DNA from: Hyphomicrobiales bacterium
Lineage (GTDB): Bacteria > Pseudomonadota > Alphaproteobacteria > Rhizobiales > NORP267
Direction: 5' to 3'
NCBI GenBank assembly: GCA_016764455.1
Contig: JAESRU010000108.1
Coordinates: forward strand, 1,618 to 10,111
DNA: 8,494 nucleotides
Below are positions 5,855 to 8,494 of this stretch, piece by piece. Made by a program: the position numbers and the translations under genes. Each line of letters starts with the position of its first letter. The stretch's first letter is position 1. The notes under the pieces were generated by a model that saw only the letters and a list, made by a program, of their open reading frames with translations, was not told where the DNA came from and made no database searches.

Positions 5855-7574
5855 AAACCATCATCACTGGTTCAGTTGCATAAATTGACACAGCACTGGT
5901 CGCAGCCGGGTTGCGGCTCATCAGATGCATTGCATTGAATGCTGCACACAGTGGATCAATCTTCGCCTTGCCAGCAGCCTGCTTTGTGATCAAAACAGCA
6001 TTGCCACGCTGTTCAGCTTTGGCATTACCAACACACCAGTTCATCAACTTCGACCCGGCGTGCCAGAGCGTGCCATCCTTCAATTTTCTCTCCATGCCCC
6101 AGACAGCACCGGCCAGTTTGTAGCCCTGGAAAACCGCGACCATTTGATCTTCCGTGATGCCACGACCGGCAAGTTCATCAATGATTGCCGCCACTCCAAC
6201 TGGATCAAGTCCAACGCTGTGTTTTTCTGCCAGTTTCCCACTCAGCAAAACCTGTTCAACGGCGTCCGCCACTTCACGAATATCGCGTGTTGGCTCATCC
6301 GGTTGGCAAATCACCAGATCGCCATCAGCCTCAAAATCGTGCAACATCGACGCGATTTGTTTGCGTTTCTCCAGCACATCAGATTGCGCCCAGGCCCGCA
6401 TCCAGAACAGATAATCCTTGGTTATTTCACACCGGCCAACCGCTGCCAGACCCAGCAAGTCATCAAGCCCGCCGCCATCAATACCAATGACAATAACTTC
6501 GGAGCGCTCGATCAGGCTTTCCAGTGACAGGCTTTCATCAGTTGCCCCGGCCCAATACCGTGCACCGGCCCAGCCGGTGGCATTTATCGCAATGCCGATT
6601 TCTATGTTGAGGTGCTGAGAGCCCCAAAGCGCCAGCGCATCATCGCCTTTATCAACCGCCTTGTTAAACTCGCCCTCAAGCCTTTCGATCGTGATCGATC
6701 TACCGGCATTTGGCAGAACGAATTTCCAGAATTTTGTATCTCTCCAGGGCTGGTTTTCATCCGCCTGAATTTCAAACGGCATTTCAAAAAGTATTGGCAG
6801 CATATCACCGTCAATTTTGCCGTCGCGAATGTTGCGGGCATATTCCAGTTCGGATTTGAACGCACCAGCTGGAGGTTCATCCGACTGGGTTGTGATAAAA
6901 ATCAAAAACCCTTCGGGGTTGGCGATAATACCGCCCCGAATTTGGGCGATGACTTTGGCGGCATAGGCCATTTTTCCAATGACGTGGATTTCATCAATCA
7001 AAACGCCAACCGGCTTGACCCCGGTCATCACCTTATTGTCGAATGTTTTAATTCTCAGCTTTGCGCCGTTCGTCAGATCCTCAATTGTCTTGATGTGTTC
7101 CTGAATTTTGAACCGCTTTTGTAAAACGCCTTCAATATCCGCTTGAATAATACCAACCGCTTGCGAAAATGCTGTGTCAGCAATCGCCTGTGTCGGCCCT
7201 ATCAACAGGAACTCACCGCGCGGGCGCTTATTCATCAAAAGCGCGGTAATCATCATTGCCGCGCCATTGGTGGTCTTGGCATTTTTCTTCGGCACCAGCA
7301 GAAATATTTCCCTGATGATACTACGGACACCGCCCCAGACCGACCCCATCCACGCCCGGATAACGTCACGGATCCATTCACCAGCCGCCTCACCGAGTTT
7401 TGGTGTACCCGGCACATCCGGCAAACACAGATTGTCAAATATCCCGACAGCAGCATTTGCCATCGGCTCATTCAACTCCAGCTTGGCAATCGGCGTCTCA
7501 AACCGCTGCAGCTTCTCCCACCAGTCCGGGCAGGCCAGTGGAAAAGGCTCAGGTTTTATCGCAGCTGCCATCAT
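5853..7574 (-). CDS. terL: terminase large subunit (TerL), Terminase_1 / YmfN family
   Basis: The large terminase is the ATP-driven motor and nuclease that cuts concatemeric DNA and packages it through the portal. In the 573-residue reading (ATG at 7574), the ATPase half holds an adenine-side region around WIRDVIRAWMG (67-77), Walker A at LLVPKKNAKTTNG (92-104; Lys100, Thr101), Walker B VGVLIDEIHV (189-198; Asp194, Glu195) and coupling motif ITTQSDEPP (227-235). The nuclease half has the acidic positions of an RNase H-like site: Asp366 in GIDGGG, then Asp371/372, Asp457 in GLDPVG, and Asp540 in KIDPLCAAFNAMHLM. An upstream in-frame TTG at 7610 would give 585 residues. I prefer 7574 because its ATG overlaps the TerS stop as ATGA. 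Length and order are typical for HK97-like phages. Confidence 0.95.
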   Translation of the reverse strand: MMAAAIKPEPFPLACPDWWEKLQRFETPIAKLELNEPMANAAVGIFDNLCLPDVPGTPKLGEAAGEWIRDVIRAWMGSVWGGVRSIIREIFLLVPKKNAKTTNGAAMMITALLMNKRPRGEFLLIGPTQAIADTAFSQAVGIIQADIEGVLQKRFKIQEHIKTIEDLTNGAKLRIKTFDNKVMTGVKPVGVLIDEIHVIGKMAYAAKVIAQIRGGIIANPEGFLIFITTQSDEPPAGAFKSELEYARNIRDGKIDGDMLPILFEMPFEIQADENQPWRDTKFWKFVLPNAGRSITIERLEGEFNKAVDKGDDALALWGSQHLNIEIGIAINATGWAGARYWAGATDESLSLESLIERSEVIVIGIDGGGLDDLLGLAAVGRCEITKDYLFWMRAWAQSDVLEKRKQIASMLHDFEADGDLVICQPDEPTRDIREVADAVEQVLLSGKLAEKHSVGLDPVGVAAIIDELAGRGITEDQMVAVFQGYKLAGAVWGMERKLKDGTLWHAGSKLMNWCVGNAKAEQRGNAVLITKQAAGKAKIDPLCAAFNAMHLMSRNPAATSAVSIYATEPVMMV

Positions 7575-8104
7575 TGAACCGCTGTCGCGACATGGAGCAG
7601 GTCGCCCCAACTCGATTCAGCATCGACGGTTTTCGCGTCTATGAGTGCCTGTTCCTTTTTGCCCAGTTTCTCGACCGGGTTTTCACCCTCGCTCTTGGTC
7701 GGCACCGGCGGTTGTGCTGCCGCCAGGAAACCATTGGCGAGATAGGCTTTGGCGGCAGCAACATTTTGACCCGTTGTCGCTTTTTGGTAAACCGACAGAA
7801 TTACTTCCGCCCGCTTTTGATGACCGCCCTTTTTCAGCTCCGGTAAAAAATAAGTCCGCAACGTCTTTTCAGAGCACCCGATTGCATCCGCGATCGCTTC
7901 CCGACTTTCACCGGCACCAGTAAGCACCGCAACCGTGTGGCGCAATTCGTCAGTAATTTCGAACGAAGGCCGACCACGTTCATCAGTTGGATCCTGTATC
8001 GGATCACCAAGCAAATCTAATTCGCAGTTTTCCGCCGTTTCTTCTTCACGCACAGGAGTGTCGTCGGTTGAAGGCTTTGCCCCATCCGTTTTGATCATTC
8101 TCAT
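7571..8104 (-). CDS. terS: terminase small subunit (TerS), helix-turn-helix DNA-binding protein
   Basis: The product is 177 residues from the ATG at 8104 (175 from the ATG at 8098). The first 45 residues are acidic and probably disordered. Residues 50-91 form a homeodomain-like helix-turn-helix: ITDELRHTVAVLTGAGESRE, then AIADAIGCSEKTLRTYF with the turn at Ala-Ile-Gly-Cys-Ser. An Ala-rich helical part follows (ELKKGGHQKRAEVILSVYQK, then ATTGQNVAAAKAYLANGF, 89-126) that would form the oligomer core, and the C-terminus would contact TerL. The small subunit recognises the packaging site and loads the large subunit. The gene lies directly before terL with a 4-base overlap and after the putative cos interval. 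An upstream TTG at 8140 is in frame but lacks a good ribosome-binding site. A transcriptional regulator is the only serious alternative, and the position argues against it. Confidence 0.85.
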   Translation of the reverse strand: MRMIKTDGAKPSTDDTPVREEETAENCELDLLGDPIQDPTDERGRPSFEITDELRHTVAVLTGAGESREAIADAIGCSEKTLRTYFLPELKKGGHQKRAEVILSVYQKATTGQNVAAAKAYLANGFLAAAQPPVPTKSEGENPVEKLGKKEQALIDAKTVDAESSWGDLLHVATAVQ

Positions 8105-8285
8105 CTGACTAAAATTCCAAACTGGCCAACGCTGCAACAAAGCGCATCGGCGTTAAACACCTCGATCAAACATCACCAAAAGCAGTGAAATTCAAAACCC
8201 AGGTAAAAAAAATCTCCGAGTAATATCATCGCCGGTCAGGACGGGAGGTGCATTTGATAGTTTTACCTACCCCCCCCTATACATC
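8105..8285. other. non-coding interval between HNH and TerS genes; putative cos / packaging-initiation site
   Basis: This 181-bp gap is the longest non-coding stretch in the window and lies exactly where HK97-like cos phages keep their cohesive-end site, between the HNH endonuclease and terS. It contains a C8 tract (8270-8277), an imperfect hairpin GGGAGGT (8243-8249) with ACCTACCC (8265-8272), an 8-bp inverted repeat AGGTAAAA (8201-8208) / TTTTACCT (8261-8268), and an A8 tract at 8205-8212. No frame longer than about 18 codons with a plausible start is seen on the minus strand. I see no convincing promoter. The cos assignment is inferred from gene order and these repeats; the cut position cannot be read from sequence alone. 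Confidence 0.38.
8201..8268. repeat. 8-bp inverted repeat AGGTAAAA / TTTTACCT
   Basis: The arms lie at 8201-8208 and 8261-8268 and are perfect complements separated by 52 bp. The right arm also takes part in the alternative GGGAGGT/ACCT-A-CCC pairing and adjoins the C8 tract. It may be a protein-binding arrangement within a packaging site, but an 8-bp match at this spacing could be chance. Confidence 0.35.
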
Positions 8286-8494
8286 TCATGCGGTTGCGAC
8301 AGCCGTCCGACCGAGTGCCCTGTTCTTTTTAGCCTTCGCAGTTTTTTTATTGTGACAGGGTATGCAAAGCAGCATGACGTTTGATCTGTCCAATGGTGCG
8401 CCGCCGTCTTTGATCTCGATGATATGGTCACCGATTATTCTTCCACCGGCTTGCGGACATTTTTCACAGCGATTACCGCGCTCGGATTTGATAC
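8286..8494 (-). CDS. HNH endonuclease, C-terminal part (HK97 gp74-like)
   Basis: The gene enters from the right edge; only its last 68 codons and the TGA (8288-8286) are present. The peptide reads IKSERGNRCEKCPQAGGRII, then GDHIIEIKDGGAPLDRSNVM, then LLCIPCHNKK, and a basic Ala/Lys/Arg tail. This is a classic HNH nuclease core: zinc-binding Cys pairs C-x2-C and C-x2-C (visible residues 9/12 and 43/46), the catalytic Asp-His pair in GDHI, the Asn of LDRSNVMLLC, and the His-Asn-Lys-Lys metal-binding end. HNH proteins of this size next to terminase genes act with TerL and TerS in specific cos cleavage during packaging, as shown for HK97 gp74. The missing part is likely only some tens of residues. 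Confidence 0.88.
   Translation of the reverse strand, partial: IKSERGNRCEKCPQAGGRIIGDHIIEIKDGGAPLDRSNVMLLCIPCHNKKTAKAKKNRALGRTAVATA

Noticed and set aside
5925..6527. 200-codon open frame on the plus strand
   Set aside because: It lies wholly antisense to the well-supported large terminase gene. Its His/Cys/Gln-rich translation has no recognisable domain, and it shows no independent ribosome-binding evidence.
7575..7610. TTG start extending the large terminase by 12 residues
   Set aside because: The ATG at 7574 gives a classical ATGA overlap with the terS stop, and the extra residues (Pro/Cys/Arg/Ser-rich) look like the terS frame read out of phase.
8105..8140. TTG start extending the small terminase by 12 residues
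   Set aside because: There is no good ribosome-binding site before 8140, while two ATGs follow shortly (8104, 8098). It would also run into the putative cos interval.
8160..8235. 18-codon ATG frame within the non-coding gap on the minus strand
   Set aside because: It is very short, of hydrophobic/aromatic low-complexity composition, and has no supporting context.
1..8494. Gene transfer agent (RcGTA-like) cluster instead of a phage
   Set aside because: The order TerS-TerL-portal-protease-capsid-connector is shared. However, the ClpP-type protease, the adjacent HNH nuclease with a probable cos site, and the extra capsid accessory genes fit a cos phage or prophage better than the known GTA cluster.
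1..8494. Anti-phage defence, toxin-antitoxin, CRISPR array or mobile-element insertion within the module
   Set aside because: No direct-repeat array, transposase, inverted terminal repeats, or toxin/antitoxin-like pair is visible. Every coding interval is accounted for by head and packaging genes or their small neighbours.

Overview
The window is a continuous head-morphogenesis and DNA-packaging module of a tailed bacteriophage or prophage of the HK97-like siphovirus type. Every supported gene lies on the minus strand, so transcription runs from the right end towards the left end. No host gene, tRNA, integrase, lysis, tail-fibre, transposase or CRISPR sequence is visible. The family mix suggests an alphaproteobacterial host with medium GC content: a phiE125 gp8-type connector, a ClpP-like head protease, and small capsid-neighbour proteins of the kind common in rhizobial and marine alphaproteobacterial prophages. 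That host assignment is an inference from protein style, not a proof.

Layout in transcription order (right to left): the 3' part of an HNH endonuclease gene (8494-8286); a 181-bp non-coding stretch with a C8 tract and inverted repeats, the best place for a cos site; terminase small subunit (8104-7571); terminase large subunit (7574-5853); portal (5844-4582); ClpP-like prohead protease (4592-3753); HK97-fold major capsid protein with a fused N-terminal scaffolding-like coiled coil (3747-2485); a conserved-looking protein of unknown function (2397-1960) bracketed by two GC-rich hairpins; a small FI-like charged protein (1896-1633); a phiE125 gp8/HK97 gp6-type head-tail connector (1636 or 1627 to 1049); a 55-residue basic/charged protein (1049-882); a DUF2190-like putative capsid decoration protein (882-472); an SPP1 gp16-type head-closure protein (457-125); and the N-terminus of an HK97 gp10-type protein (128-1), which runs off the left edge.

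The genes form one tightly packed late operon. Stop and start codons overlap at several joins (ATGA at 7574 and 128, TGATG at 1051-1047, TAATG at 884-880), which suggests translational coupling. Functionally, HNH, TerS and TerL recognise, cut and pump DNA. The portal, protease and capsid protein build and mature the procapsid. The connector, head-closure and gp10-type proteins then close the head and provide the tail attachment interface. Tail genes would be expected beyond the left edge.

I found no clear evidence for a previously undescribed system. The points most worth a second look are the putative cos region, the loss of the HK97 cross-linking lysine in the capsid protein, the hairpin-bracketed unknown gene behind the capsid gene, and the position of the decoration-like gene inside the connector cluster.
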